From Prevotella sp. (GTDB lineage Bacteria > Bacteroidota > Bacteroidia > Bacteroidales > Bacteroidaceae), in NCBI GenBank assembly GCA_015060535.1, contig SUYH01000003.1, positions 165,160 to 229,159 of the forward strand: a stretch of 64,000 bases of DNA, in the 5' to 3' direction. This document shows positions 33,312 to 41,213 of this stretch, piece by piece (within the stretch, counting starts at the first letter, position 1; each line of letters starts with the position of its first letter). Both the position numbers and the translations under genes were made by a program. The notes under the pieces are model-generated. The model made no database searches. It was not told the DNA's origin and saw nothing but the letters and a program-made list of their open reading frames with translations.

Positions 33312-34851
33312 AGTTAGTACAGATGAGCAAGCAGACGGATGCTCGTTAGACGTGCAAGAGAGGTGTCTTAGAGCCTACTGCGACAAACTCCATTATAATA
33401 TAATAGGTGAAGAACAGCCATACAAAGAGGACTACTCAGCCAAACACTACGACCTTAGAAGACCCAAGTTGAAACAACTCTATGCCTATTGCAGAAAGCA
33501 TAGACACGAAGTTGACAAGGTTCTATTTCTCAGATGGGACAGATATTCACGTAACGTTGAGTTCGCTTTTGCTTATAAGCGTAAGTTCTATGACGAGTTA
33601 GGTATTGAAATCAACGCCATAGAATCGCCTATCGACTTCAAGGGAACAGAGTGGTCAACGCTGTTAAGTTTGTATTGCGGTGTTGCTCATACTGAGGATG
33701 AGAAGATTTCTCGCAGAACTAAGGACGGCATACACGGCACATTACTCAAAGGCAAATGCTCGAACAAAGCACCACGAGGTTATATCAACAAAAGAAACGA
33801 GAAGGGTGAGCCATACGTTGAGGTTGACCAGCCAAAGGCAAAAACCATACGCCAAGCGTTCCAAGAGGTAGCCAAAGGAGTTGAGGCTCCTAACAATATT
33901 AGGCGTAGGCTTTGCCCTTGGATTCCAAAAGATGCGTTCTATAGGATGCTTCGTAATATCTTCTACATTGGATTAATCAGAGTTCCAGCCTACAAGGATG
34001 ACCCAGAGCAGAAAGTCAAAGGTGTTCACGACCCAATTATAGACGTTGAGACGTTCGACAAGGTGCAAGACATACTGAGCGGCAAACGTAAGCACGAGCC
34101 AAAGGTGAGCAAGACAATCGACCCAGACCTCTATCTCCGTAAGTATATAGTGTGCCCCATCTGTGGGCACTCTATTACAGGAGCCACAAGTAAGGGTGCT
34201 TCTGGAGGTAGATACAAATACTACAACTGCTGTCACGATGGTAAGCACCTACGGAGACCAGCAGACTACGTTAACAACAAGTTCGCCAACTGGGTAGGCA
34301 GTTTACGACCCAACCAAGAGGTGTTAGACCTCTACACTGAGGTTCTGCAAGACCTACGAGGCGAACACAAGCAAGACGTTCAAAGGGAGGTTGAGGCTTT
34401 ACGCAAAGAGATAGAGAAGGTTAAGGAGAGACTTACGAAGGCTGACGAAAGGTTCTTAGATGGGAATCTAAAGAATGAAGACTACAGCCGCATAACTGAG
34501 AACTGCAAGAAGCAAATCCAAGAACTACAAGGACGCATAGACCTCTTACTATCCGACACCAAGGGGCTAAAGGAGAAGATAGACTACTCAGTGAATATCA
34601 TAGCAAATTTAAGAAACTTTATGCTTGATGCGCCTGTTAAAACGAAATGTAAGATACTGAGTTCGATGTTTCCGCAAAAAATTGAATTTGACGGAGAAAA
34701 ATATCGAACTAACTCATACAACCAAGTGCTCGACCTTATCTTTCAAGAAACCAACAAGTTACGAGGGTATGGAGAAAAAGAAAGTGCGAAATCCGAGGAG
34801 GTTTCGCACTTAGTACCCCGACCGCGAATCGAACGCGGAACTAAGTCTTAG
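33289..34851 (+). CDS. Large serine recombinase (integrase), C-terminus supplied by tRNA gene
   Basis: 520 residues in the integrated form. Catalytic domain: Ser in LYCRVSTDEQADG, Arg in LRWDRYSRN. Then a recombinase domain (RRTKDGIHGTLLKGK...APRGYI), zinc ribbon CPICGHSI...YNCC (about 285-315), a coiled-coil (about 355-440) and a C-terminal part. The final ten residues, RPRIERGTKS, are read antisense through the tRNA-Arg gene after the AGTACCCC repeat. In the excised circle the same frame would instead give a protein of about 544 residues. It is the likely integrase of the element. Confidence 0.9.
   Translation: MNVILYCRVSTDEQADGCSLDVQERCLRAYCDKLHYNIIGEEQPYKEDYSAKHYDLRRPKLKQLYAYCRKHRHEVDKVLFLRWDRYSRNVEFAFAYKRKFYDELGIEINAIESPIDFKGTEWSTLLSLYCGVAHTEDEKISRRTKDGIHGTLLKGKCSNKAPRGYINKRNEKGEPYVEVDQPKAKTIRQAFQEVAKGVEAPNNIRRRLCPWIPKDAFYRMLRNIFYIGLIRVPAYKDDPEQKVKGVHDPIIDVETFDKVQDILSGKRKHEPKVSKTIDPDLYLRKYIVCPICGHSITGATSKGASGGRYKYYNCCHDGKHLRRPADYVNNKFANWVGSLRPNQEVLDLYTEVLQDLRGEHKQDVQREVEALRKEIEKVKERLTKADERFLDGNLKNEDYSRITENCKKQIQELQGRIDLLLSDTKGLKEKIDYSVNIIANLRNFMLDAPVKTKCKILSSMFPQKIEFDGEKYRTNSYNQVLDLIFQETNKLRGYGEKESAKSEEVSHLVPRPRIERGTKS
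34812..34819. repeat. Right attachment-site direct repeat AGTACCCC
   Basis: Covers the last bases of the tRNA-Arg acceptor arm and two bases beyond. Identical to 29447-29454. The base before and the base after differ between the two copies, so the repeat is exactly 8 bp. Confidence 0.7.
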
Positions 34852-34885
34852 GAGGACCTTGTTATATCCATTTAACTATCAGGGC
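34814..34885 (-). tRNA. tRNA-Arg (anticodon CCT)
   Basis: 72 bases. The acceptor stem is GCCCTGA/TCGGGGT with G-U at the first pair, the anticodon loop is CTCCTAA (anticodon CCT), and the T arm is CCGCGTTCGATTCGCGG. The discriminator is A and CCA is not encoded. Its 3' end overlaps the recombinase gene on the other strand by 38 bases and coincides with the element's right repeat. Because the repeat is shared, integration leaves the tRNA sequence intact. Confidence 0.92.
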
Positions 34886-34900
34886 AACGGATTTCGAGTG

Positions 34901-34908
34901 CAAAGGTA
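34901..34908 (-). promoter_or_regulatory. -7 promoter box TACCTTTG of tRNA-Arg
   Basis: A TAnnTTTG match on the minus strand 15 bases before the first base of tRNA-Arg. It is divergent from the box at 34931-34938. Confidence 0.65.
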
Positions 34909-34930
34909 AGCAATTTCCACGAAAAATGAT

Positions 34931-34938
34931 TACCTTTG
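34931..34938 (+). promoter_or_regulatory. -7 promoter box TACCTTTG before the MaoC-like gene
   Basis: A TAnnTTTG match ending 30 bases before the ATG at 34969. It lies inside the longer frame that begins at 34936, which argues for the later start. Confidence 0.65.
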
Positions 34939-34968
34939 CAGCAGAATAATTATCAAAAAAGAAAAATC

Positions 34969-35433
34969 ATGGGAAAATTAGTTATTAACTCGTACGACGA
35001 GTTTGCCGCCCATCTGGGCGAAGACCTGGGTGCCTCTGAGTGGCTGCAGGTAGATCAGGACCGTATCAATCTCTTTGCCGACGCTACACTCGACCATCAA
35101 TGGATTCACGTTGACGTAGAGCGCGCAAAGGAGGAAAGTCCCTATAAGTCAACCATCGCACACGGCTATCTGACACTCTCGCTGTTGCCTTATATGTGGG
35201 ACCAGATTATCGAAGTCAATAACATCAAGATGCTGGTAAACTACGGCATGAATGAAATGCGCTTCGGCCAGCCCGTCATTACAGGCAGTCGCGTCCGTCT
35301 GGTCACCAAGCTGCACAGCATCCAGAACCTGCGTGGCATCTGCAAGGCAGAGATCAAGTTCGCCATTGAGATTGAAGGCCAGCGCAAGCCGGCCCTCGAG
35401 GGTATTGCTGCTTTCCTTTACTATTTTAACTAG
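34969..35433 (+). CDS. MaoC-like (R)-specific enoyl-CoA hydratase family protein
   Basis: 154 residues with a hot-dog fold. The hydratase motif is seen as FADATLDHQWIHVDVERAKEESPYKSTIAHGYLTLSL, which holds the catalytic Asp and His of R-hydratases. It probably hydrates 2-enoyl-CoA or a related thioester in the cytoplasm. The stop codon is followed by two 9-bp repeat units and a strong bidirectional terminator shared with secDF. Confidence 0.85.
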   Translation: MGKLVINSYDEFAAHLGEDLGASEWLQVDQDRINLFADATLDHQWIHVDVERAKEESPYKSTIAHGYLTLSLLPYMWDQIIEVNNIKMLVNYGMNEMRFGQPVITGSRVRLVTKLHSIQNLRGICKAEIKFAIEIEGQRKPALEGIAAFLYYFN

Positions 35434-35446
35434 TATTACTAGCATA
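35429..35446. repeat. Two 9-bp units ACTAGTATT and ACTAGCATA
   Basis: The same nonamer family as 1197-1282 and 25739-25774, overlapping the end of the MaoC-like gene. Confidence 0.75.
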
Positions 35447-35485
35447 AAAAAAGCAGCCCACTCAATCATGAGTGGGCTGCTTTTA
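35445..35485. terminator. Bidirectional terminator between maoC-like gene and secDF
   Basis: A perfect 12-bp stem, AGCAGCCCACTC/GAGTGGGCTGCT, with a 6-base loop, A-run on the left and TTTTAT on the right. It can end both convergent transcripts. Confidence 0.92.
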
Positions 35486-35501
35486 TGTTATTGCTATTGC
35501 C

Positions 35502-38500
35502 TTATGCCTTAGCAGCATCGTCCTCACGGATGGTGCGACCCATCACGAGGAATGCTGTAGGAGCAGCGATGAACAGCGAAGACAGGGTACCGAATACAAC
35601 ACCCAGGATCATAGCGAACGAGAAGCTGCGGATAGAGTCACCACCGAGGATGAAGATACACAGCAGCACGATCAATGTCGTTACAGAGGTGTTGATGGTA
35701 CGAGCCAGCGTCTGGTTCAGCGAGTCGTTGAACAACTGCTGACGGTCACGCTTGCCATAAAGCTGGAAGTTCTCACGGATACGGTCGAATACTACCACCT
35801 TATCGTTGATAGAGTAACCGATTACCGTCAAGATAGCACCGATGAATACCTGGTCGATCTCCAGCGACATGGGAACGATGCCCCACAATGCAGAGTACAT
35901 ACCGATAACAACCAATGCATCGAGGGCCAACGCGATGGTAGCACCCCAAGAGAATGCCCAATTGCGGAAGCGGAGCAGGATGTACAGGAAGATGGCGAAC
36001 AGCGCAATGATAACGCTGATGATAGCACCATGAGTGATGTCCTTAGCCACAGCAGGTCCTACCTTAGCCGAGCTAATGATAGAACCACCCTGGCGAACAT
36101 CAGGATTCTTGAAGGCCTCAACACTCTCCTGGCTTACGAAGCCACCCTTCTTCAGCGCTTTGTAGAGGATCGTCTCTGCCTGGTCGTCAACATCAGGATT
36201 GTTCGACTCAATATCCCAGTTAGTGCTGACACGGATAGTCTTTCCATCAGTACCCAGGGCAATCACGCTGGTGTTAGCCTCCTTGCCTGCGTTCTCGCCA
36301 ACAGTATTAACGAATACGCCGGCCAAAGCCTGACGAACCTCCTCTACGTGAGACTCCTTATCAAGTGTCACAACATAGTTACGACCACCAGTGAAGTCGA
36401 TGCTCTGGCTCAAGCCACGAACAAAGAAGCAACCGATGAAGAATATAGCAGCAACGCCCCATACGGCAAAGCTCTTCTTGTATATACCCATGAAGTTATA
36501 CTTAGCGTTCTGCATCAGGTTCTTAGAATAACCTGTCACAAAGGTAAGACCCAGCCACTTGTCCTTCTTCAGACGGTTCTCGTAAACCAGACGAGTCAGG
36601 AATACGGCGGTGAAGAACGAGCAGAAGATACCGATGATCCAAGTGGTAGCGAAGCCCTTCACAGGACCTGTACCGAAGAACAACAGGATGAAACCAGTAA
36701 TCAATGATGTTACGTTAGAGTCGAAGATGGCTGAGAATGCGTTAGAATAGCCCTTCTCCAGCGCTTCCTTCATACCCAAGCCGCGACGCAGTTCCTCCTT
36801 GATACGCTCATAGATCAGCACGTTGGCATCAACGGCAGTACCCAGCGTCAGCACAATACCAGCGATACCCGGCATTGTCAACGCCGCCTGGAACGAGGTC
36901 AGAATACCCAATGTGAAGAACAGGTTGAACAGCAGCGCAATATCAGCCAAGATACCAGGAATGAAGCCATACAGCAGAATCATATAAACCATCAGCAGCA
37001 CAAAAGCTACGACGAATGAGATAACACCCTGCTTGATAGACTGTGCACCCAACGAAGGACCTACCACCTCTTCCTGTACGATACGGGTTGGAGCAGGCAT
37101 CTTACCAGAGTTCAGCGTATTAGCCAAGTCCTTGGTGGTCTCAATGGTGAAGTTACCGGTAATCTGTGAGTTACCGCCATCAATCTGAGTCAGGATACGA
37201 GGAGAGCTGTAAACAGCATCGTCGAGTACGATGGCAACGCCACGACCGATGTTCTGCTTCGTAATCTGCGACCAGCGACGAGCGCCGTCAGAGTTCATCT
37301 GCATCGATACAGAGGGGTGACCCATCTGGTCGAACTCGTCCTTTGCGTTGGTAATCACGTCACCCTCCAGCGGAGCGCGACCATTAGGCTCGGTCACCTT
37401 CAGCGCATACAGGGCATAGATATCGCCCTTGGTGTTCTCGCCACCGAAGTCCTCAGGCTGAGCACCCCAGCGCAGCTTACACTCAGCAGGCAGCACCTGA
37501 CGGGCAATGTCAGAGTAGATTACCTTGTTGACATCAGCAGTATCACGAGCGTTAGCATAACCAACGATTGACAATCCCTGAGGAACGGGCTGGAAGACAG
37601 CGAACAGGGGGTTCTGCTTCAGCGCATCAGCCTTAGCCTTAGCGTCAGCAACCTTGGCGTCCTTCTTTCCAGCAGCCAGCTTTGCAGCCAGGTCGGTGGT
37701 AGCAGCAGTAGCAGCGGCTGTAGTATCAGCAGCTACCGTATCAGCAGCAACCTCTTCAGCCTCGCCACCGGTGATGGCATACTTCTGGTTCAGCTGAGCC
37801 AGCAGCGGATAGATTTCCTGTGAGTTATAGGTCTCCCAGAACTCCAGGTTGGCAGAACCCTGCAGCAACTTACGAACACGCTCGGGCTCCTTGATACCAG
37901 GCATCTCGACCATGATACGGCCAGACTGTCCCTCCAGTTTCTGGATGTTAGGCTGAACCACGCCGAACTTATCGATACGGTTGCGAACCACGTTGAACGA
38001 GTTGTCAACAGCCGACTGCACCTCAGCACGCAGAGCAGACTCCACCTCAGAGTCCGTCGACTGGGTGCTTACCTTACCCTTCATCTGCTGGGTAGCAAAC
38101 ACGGCAGCCAAGGGACGACCGTTAGAGTTCTTCTTCCAATTCTTGACAAACAGAGAGATAAAGTCGTCCTGACTAGTCTCTTCTTCCTTCTTAGCCTCCT
38201 CCATTGACTTCTTATAGGCAGCGTCAGTCTTGTGGTCAGCCAGCACGTCGACTACATCAGGTACTGACACCTCAAGAATTACGTTCATACCGCCCTTCAG
38301 GTCAAGACCCAGGCCGATCTCCATCTCGCGGCACTGCTTGAATGAATAGATTCCGCAGTACACCTTCTCGTTCATAATCGAGTCCAGATATTCCTGTCCA
38401 GCCTCTTCGCCCATTGCTGCAGCCTTGTTCTCGTGGTAACGAGTTACGAACGAGAAGGAAAGATAGAAGCAGCAAACAAGCACCAAAACGATTGCGACAA

Positions 38501-38525
38501 ATTTTACAATTCCTTTGTTTTGCAT
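35502..38525 (-). CDS. secDF: Protein translocase SecDF fusion
   Basis: A 1007-residue inner-membrane protein that uses the proton gradient to assist Sec export. SecD part: first membrane helix, GLDLKGGMNVILEV, a large periplasmic P1 region, then GTAVDANVLIYERIKEELRRG. SecF part from about residue 650: SIDFTGGRNYVVTL, GYSINDKVVVFDRIREN. An Ala-rich low-complexity insert (about residues 255-300) lies in the periplasmic region and is probably a flexible linker. A -7 box is at 38573-38580. It is a single gene instead of secD plus secF, normal for this phylum. Confidence 0.96.
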   Translation of the reverse strand: MQNKGIVKFVAIVLVLVCCFYLSFSFVTRYHENKAAAMGEEAGQEYLDSIMNEKVYCGIYSFKQCREMEIGLGLDLKGGMNVILEVSVPDVVDVLADHKTDAAYKKSMEEAKKEEETSQDDFISLFVKNWKKNSNGRPLAAVFATQQMKGKVSTQSTDSEVESALRAEVQSAVDNSFNVVRNRIDKFGVVQPNIQKLEGQSGRIMVEMPGIKEPERVRKLLQGSANLEFWETYNSQEIYPLLAQLNQKYAITGGEAEEVAADTVAADTTAAATAATTDLAAKLAAGKKDAKVADAKAKADALKQNPLFAVFQPVPQGLSIVGYANARDTADVNKVIYSDIARQVLPAECKLRWGAQPEDFGGENTKGDIYALYALKVTEPNGRAPLEGDVITNAKDEFDQMGHPSVSMQMNSDGARRWSQITKQNIGRGVAIVLDDAVYSSPRILTQIDGGNSQITGNFTIETTKDLANTLNSGKMPAPTRIVQEEVVGPSLGAQSIKQGVISFVVAFVLLMVYMILLYGFIPGILADIALLFNLFFTLGILTSFQAALTMPGIAGIVLTLGTAVDANVLIYERIKEELRRGLGMKEALEKGYSNAFSAIFDSNVTSLITGFILLFFGTGPVKGFATTWIIGIFCSFFTAVFLTRLVYENRLKKDKWLGLTFVTGYSKNLMQNAKYNFMGIYKKSFAVWGVAAIFFIGCFFVRGLSQSIDFTGGRNYVVTLDKESHVEEVRQALAGVFVNTVGENAGKEANTSVIALGTDGKTIRVSTNWDIESNNPDVDDQAETILYKALKKGGFVSQESVEAFKNPDVRQGGSIISSAKVGPAVAKDITHGAIISVIIALFAIFLYILLRFRNWAFSWGATIALALDALVVIGMYSALWGIVPMSLEIDQVFIGAILTVIGYSINDKVVVFDRIRENFQLYGKRDRQQLFNDSLNQTLARTINTSVTTLIVLLCIFILGGDSIRSFSFAMILGVVFGTLSSLFIAAPTAFLVMGRTIREDDAAKA

Positions 38526-38572
38526 TTTATTAATTATGTTATTTAATTTTATGATTCCATTTTTTTAGCCTG

Positions 38573-38580
38573 CAAATATA
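38573..38580 (-). promoter_or_regulatory. -7 promoter box TATATTTG before secDF
   Basis: A TAnnTTTG match 47 bases upstream of the secDF ATG. Confidence 0.55.
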
Positions 38581-38638
38581 CTTATTTTTCTCCACTTAGC
38601 GAAATTTATTGGCGAAATTCATGCTTTTTTCATGGTTT

Positions 38639-39724
38639 TCACCTTATTTTTAACCAACAAAGCACCGGATAATGGTCACTTGCATCCATTTCGCTATCCA
38701 CTTGGCAGTTGAATGGTTGAATATCCTCAGAACAGAAAATATGGTCAATTCGGAAGGAGAACGCTTTCTGATTATATGACAAACCGATACCTCTACCCGT
38801 TGCCACAAAACAGTCGTTCAGTATCTTACTCATGGCGTGACGGGAATAGGAGATGGGATTGTCGTTGAAATCGCCACAAAGCAGGATAGGATAACCAGGA
38901 TGATCCTCGACATACTTTCTTACCTGTCTGATCTGACCTGCCCGCTTAGCGTTAGCCTCGGCCAGTTTGACCAACAGCATCTGCGACTCCGTTCGTATCG
39001 AGTCGTGGGGTATCTCGCCCTTGATGATATGGCGATACTGCGTGCGGTCCTGCTGTGACAGGTGACAACTCTCGAAGTGGTTATTGATAACAATGAGCGT
39101 ATCGTTATCCACCTTGAGCCACCAAGCTGCACTTCCGTTGGATAGCGACGAATAAACTATCCGCTCACGTTTTAAGATAGGGTATCGGGTATGAACACCC
39201 AAAGCATTGAGTGTTAGCGCGTTATTAGCCAACACCAGCGTGTCGTTATATGGGAAAGTTTTGGAATACTCCTTGAACACATAGCGTCGCCACGTATCCG
39301 CATCTTCCTGAATACAGACGATGTCGGCCTGTTGTTCGTTCAAATATTCGAGCACCTTCTCGAAGCCATTCTCATACTTATAGTTACCTCCATAGCTGCA
39401 GACGTTATACGACACCACCTTGATGGCACCCTCAGGCACCTCCTGCGAGGTATGAAGCGGCATATATATACTAATAGGTACGTACGCGAGCAGGAATCCC
39501 ACCACGGGAACCCACACTCGGGTCCACCTGAAGAGCAGCCAGAAGAACAGGAAGGCCATATTAGCCAGTAGGAAGAAAGGGAATGTCATACCCACCGTCG
39601 AGAGCACAGGATGATCCGTCGGATTCAGCCTATCGCTATATCCTACTAACAGCATGACGATGATGGTGGCGACGTTTGCCCCCGTCAGAACCTGTACCGT
39701 AAATTTCTTCAACTGCTTAATCAC
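38639..39724 (-). CDS. Membrane-anchored endonuclease/exonuclease/phosphatase family protein
   Basis: 361 residues. Three N-terminal membrane segments (about 10-28, 42-65 and 70-92) lead into an EEP domain: VVSYNVCSYGG, DIVCIQEDADTW (catalytic Glu), LIVINNHFES, ILLCGDFNDNPISY (Asp-x-Asn) and the final SDHYPVLCWLKI (Asp-His). The catalytic set is complete, so it is probably an active Mg-dependent phosphodiesterase facing the periplasm; its substrate is unknown. It overlaps the rhomboid gene by 4 bases and is co-transcribed with it. Confidence 0.88.
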   Translation of the reverse strand: MIKQLKKFTVQVLTGANVATIIVMLLVGYSDRLNPTDHPVLSTVGMTFPFFLLANMAFLFFWLLFRWTRVWVPVVGFLLAYVPISIYMPLHTSQEVPEGAIKVVSYNVCSYGGNYKYENGFEKVLEYLNEQQADIVCIQEDADTWRRYVFKEYSKTFPYNDTLVLANNALTLNALGVHTRYPILKRERIVYSSLSNGSAAWWLKVDNDTLIVINNHFESCHLSQQDRTQYRHIIKGEIPHDSIRTESQMLLVKLAEANAKRAGQIRQVRKYVEDHPGYPILLCGDFNDNPISYSRHAMSKILNDCFVATGRGIGLSYNQKAFSFRIDHIFCSEDIQPFNCQVDSEMDASDHYPVLCWLKIR

Positions 39725-40644
39725 GACTGACGGCTCTGGTCAAACAACTTCTGTTTCTCTTCCTTCGTCAGACTGTCATAGCCGCTCTTCCTTATCTTAT
39801 CCAGGATAGCGTCTATCTCCTCCTGATTCTTGCGCTTGCGAGCATTATACTCTTCATCCGTCTCACGCTGGACGTTGGTATGCTCCGCTTTCATGCGGCT
39901 GTTCTGCTGACGTTCGTCGAACTTTCGCTTCATATTGTCGAAGAATTCCTGTCCGCGACTGCGCCCGAAGCGCTGGCTCGAATCGGGATGCTTCTGCCAA
40001 TAGCGTATCAACAAGAAACCAAACAGCATACCGCCTAAGTGAGCCATGTGTGCCACTCCGTCGCCAGGACCACTCATCGCTGAGAACAGTTCAATGGCGA
40101 TATAACCCACGATGAGCCATTTGGCCTTGATGGGGAATGGGAAAGGAATGATAAACAGTCGTTCGTTGGGGAATATCATACCGAAAGCCAGCAGAATGCC
40201 ATAGACGGCACCCGAAGCACCTATCGTTGTCCATAGATTAATATAGGTGTCGGTTGTCATCTGCACACCACCCGCATTCACATACTGATAAGCGGCTATG
40301 CCTTGTATGCTATAGTCGGCAAACTGTACAATCTCCTGAATGATGCCAGCACCCACACCGCACACAATGTAATAAAAAAGGAATTTCTTCGGTCCCCATA
40401 CCCGCTCGATCACACTACCGAACATCCATAGGGCAAACATGTTGAACAGGATATGGGTAAACCCACCATGTAGAAACATGTATGTCAGGAACTGATAGAC
40501 GCGGAAGTCGCTTGCCAAGAAAAAGTGCAGACCCAGCATCGATGTCAGGTCAACGCCACTACGCTCCAGCACCAATGTTGCGATATAAGCCAGAACATTG
40601 ATGATAAGCAAGTTCTTGGTCATGGGAGGCATATTGTTCATCAT
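39721..40644 (-). CDS. Rhomboid family intramembrane serine protease
   Basis: 307 residues with six membrane segments. The catalytic serine is in TIGASGAVYGILLAF (about residue 140) and the histidine in GVAHMAHLGGMLFGF. HGGFTHILFNMFALWMFG carries the conserved HxxxN. A charged C-terminal tail of about 90 residues (from RYWQKHPDSS) is cytoplasmic. It cleaves membrane proteins within the bilayer. The start is MMNNMPPM at 40644, and a -7 box is at 40692-40699. The EEP gene follows as an operon partner. Confidence 0.93.
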   Translation of the reverse strand: MMNNMPPMTKNLLIINVLAYIATLVLERSGVDLTSMLGLHFFLASDFRVYQFLTYMFLHGGFTHILFNMFALWMFGSVIERVWGPKKFLFYYIVCGVGAGIIQEIVQFADYSIQGIAAYQYVNAGGVQMTTDTYINLWTTIGASGAVYGILLAFGMIFPNERLFIIPFPFPIKAKWLIVGYIAIELFSAMSGPGDGVAHMAHLGGMLFGFLLIRYWQKHPDSSQRFGRSRGQEFFDNMKRKFDERQQNSRMKAEHTNVQRETDEEYNARKRKNQEEIDAILDKIRKSGYDSLTKEEKQKLFDQSRQS

Positions 40645-40691
40645 AACTCTTCTCTCTGATTACCTTTTACTGAAACACTCGTTTTCGTGCG

Positions 40692-40699
40692 CAAAATTA
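40692..40699 (-). promoter_or_regulatory. -7 promoter box TAATTTTG before the rhomboid gene
   Basis: A TAnnTTTG match on the minus strand, 47 bases before the rhomboid ATG. Confidence 0.5.
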
Positions 40700-40804
40700 C
40701 GAAAAATATCCTATTTTGGGCACGTTTTTGGGCCAATACAAACTTTTTTTGCCTAAAAAAGTGATTTTTTTTGCTTTTTTGTTTGTTTTTTGACAACTTT
40801 ACCC

Positions 40805-40812
40805 TATATTTG
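40805..40812 (+). promoter_or_regulatory. -7 promoter box TATATTTG of the HU gene
   Basis: A TAnnTTTG match with a TTTG about 18 bases upstream (40783-40786) as a -33 candidate. A 54-base A/T-rich leader follows. Confidence 0.6.
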
Positions 40813-40866
40813 CGGTAGATTTTTACTAACACCATTAATCATTCACTTTTTAAAACTAAAAAAATT

Positions 40867-41139
40867 ATGAACAAGACAGAATTAATTGAGAAGATTGCAC
40901 AAGGTGCTGGTCTGACAAAAGCTGATGCAAAGAAGGCTTTGGACGCTACAGTTGACGCTATCAAGGGTGCTCTGAAGAAGGGTGACAAGGTTCAGCTCGT
41001 AGGTTTCGGTACATTCTCTGTTACCAAGAAGCCCGCTCGTGAGGGTATCAACCCCGCTACCAAGCAGAAGATTAAGATTGCTGCTAAGAAGGTGGCTAAG
41101 TTCAAGGCTGGTGCTGAGCTTGCAGACGCTGTTAAATAA
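40867..41139 (+). CDS. HU family DNA-binding protein
   Basis: A 90-residue nucleoid protein with the complete HU signature: MNKTELIEKIAQGAGLTKADAKKALDA at the N-terminus, then GDKVQLVGFGTFSVTKKPAREGINPATKQKI, where the RxGxNPxT arm inserts into the DNA minor groove. The body is highly basic. It has its own promoter and a strong terminator, which suggests high expression. Codons are of the favoured type (GCT, AAG, GGT). Confidence 0.97.
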   Translation: MNKTELIEKIAQGAGLTKADAKKALDATVDAIKGALKKGDKVQLVGFGTFSVTKKPAREGINPATKQKIKIAAKKVAKFKAGAELADAVK

Positions 41140-41163
41140 TAGCTCTTTTGTAAGAAAAAATTA

Positions 41164-41190
41164 AGAGGCTTCCTTTTGGGAGCCTCTTTT
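41164..41190 (+). terminator. Terminator after the HU gene
   Basis: A 10-bp stem, AGAGGCTTCC/GGGAGCCTCT, with a TTTT loop and trailing TTTT. A-rich sequence before it could let it serve kduD on the other strand too. Confidence 0.9.
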
Positions 41191-41213
41191 CTTTCGTAGG
41201 TTTCGCCTGTTCA

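Larger units (their letters stand above)
29447..34819. mobile_element. Integrated element of about 5.4 kb at tRNA-Arg(CCT)
   Basis: Bounded by 8-bp direct repeats AGTACCCC at 29447-29454 and 34812-34819. The right copy spans the 3' end of the tRNA-Arg gene. The inside is AT-rich compared with the GC-rich flanks. It holds a Rep_trans-like initiator, two serine recombinases, an XRE regulator, a membrane protein and small ORFs. Short direct repeats fit a large serine recombinase, which is the rightmost gene. No conjugation or capsid genes are present, so it may be a mobilizable or phage-satellite-like element. The boundaries are inferred. Confidence 0.75.

Noticed and set aside
35472..36707. Long plus-strand frame of 411 codons
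   Set aside because: Lies antisense to secDF. It contains no family motif, and its length follows from the GC-biased codons of the real gene.
40641..40835. Minus-strand 64-codon basic frame upstream of the rhomboid gene
   Set aside because: Spans the rhomboid promoter box and poly-A/T sequence; Lys-rich composition comes from the T-tracts.
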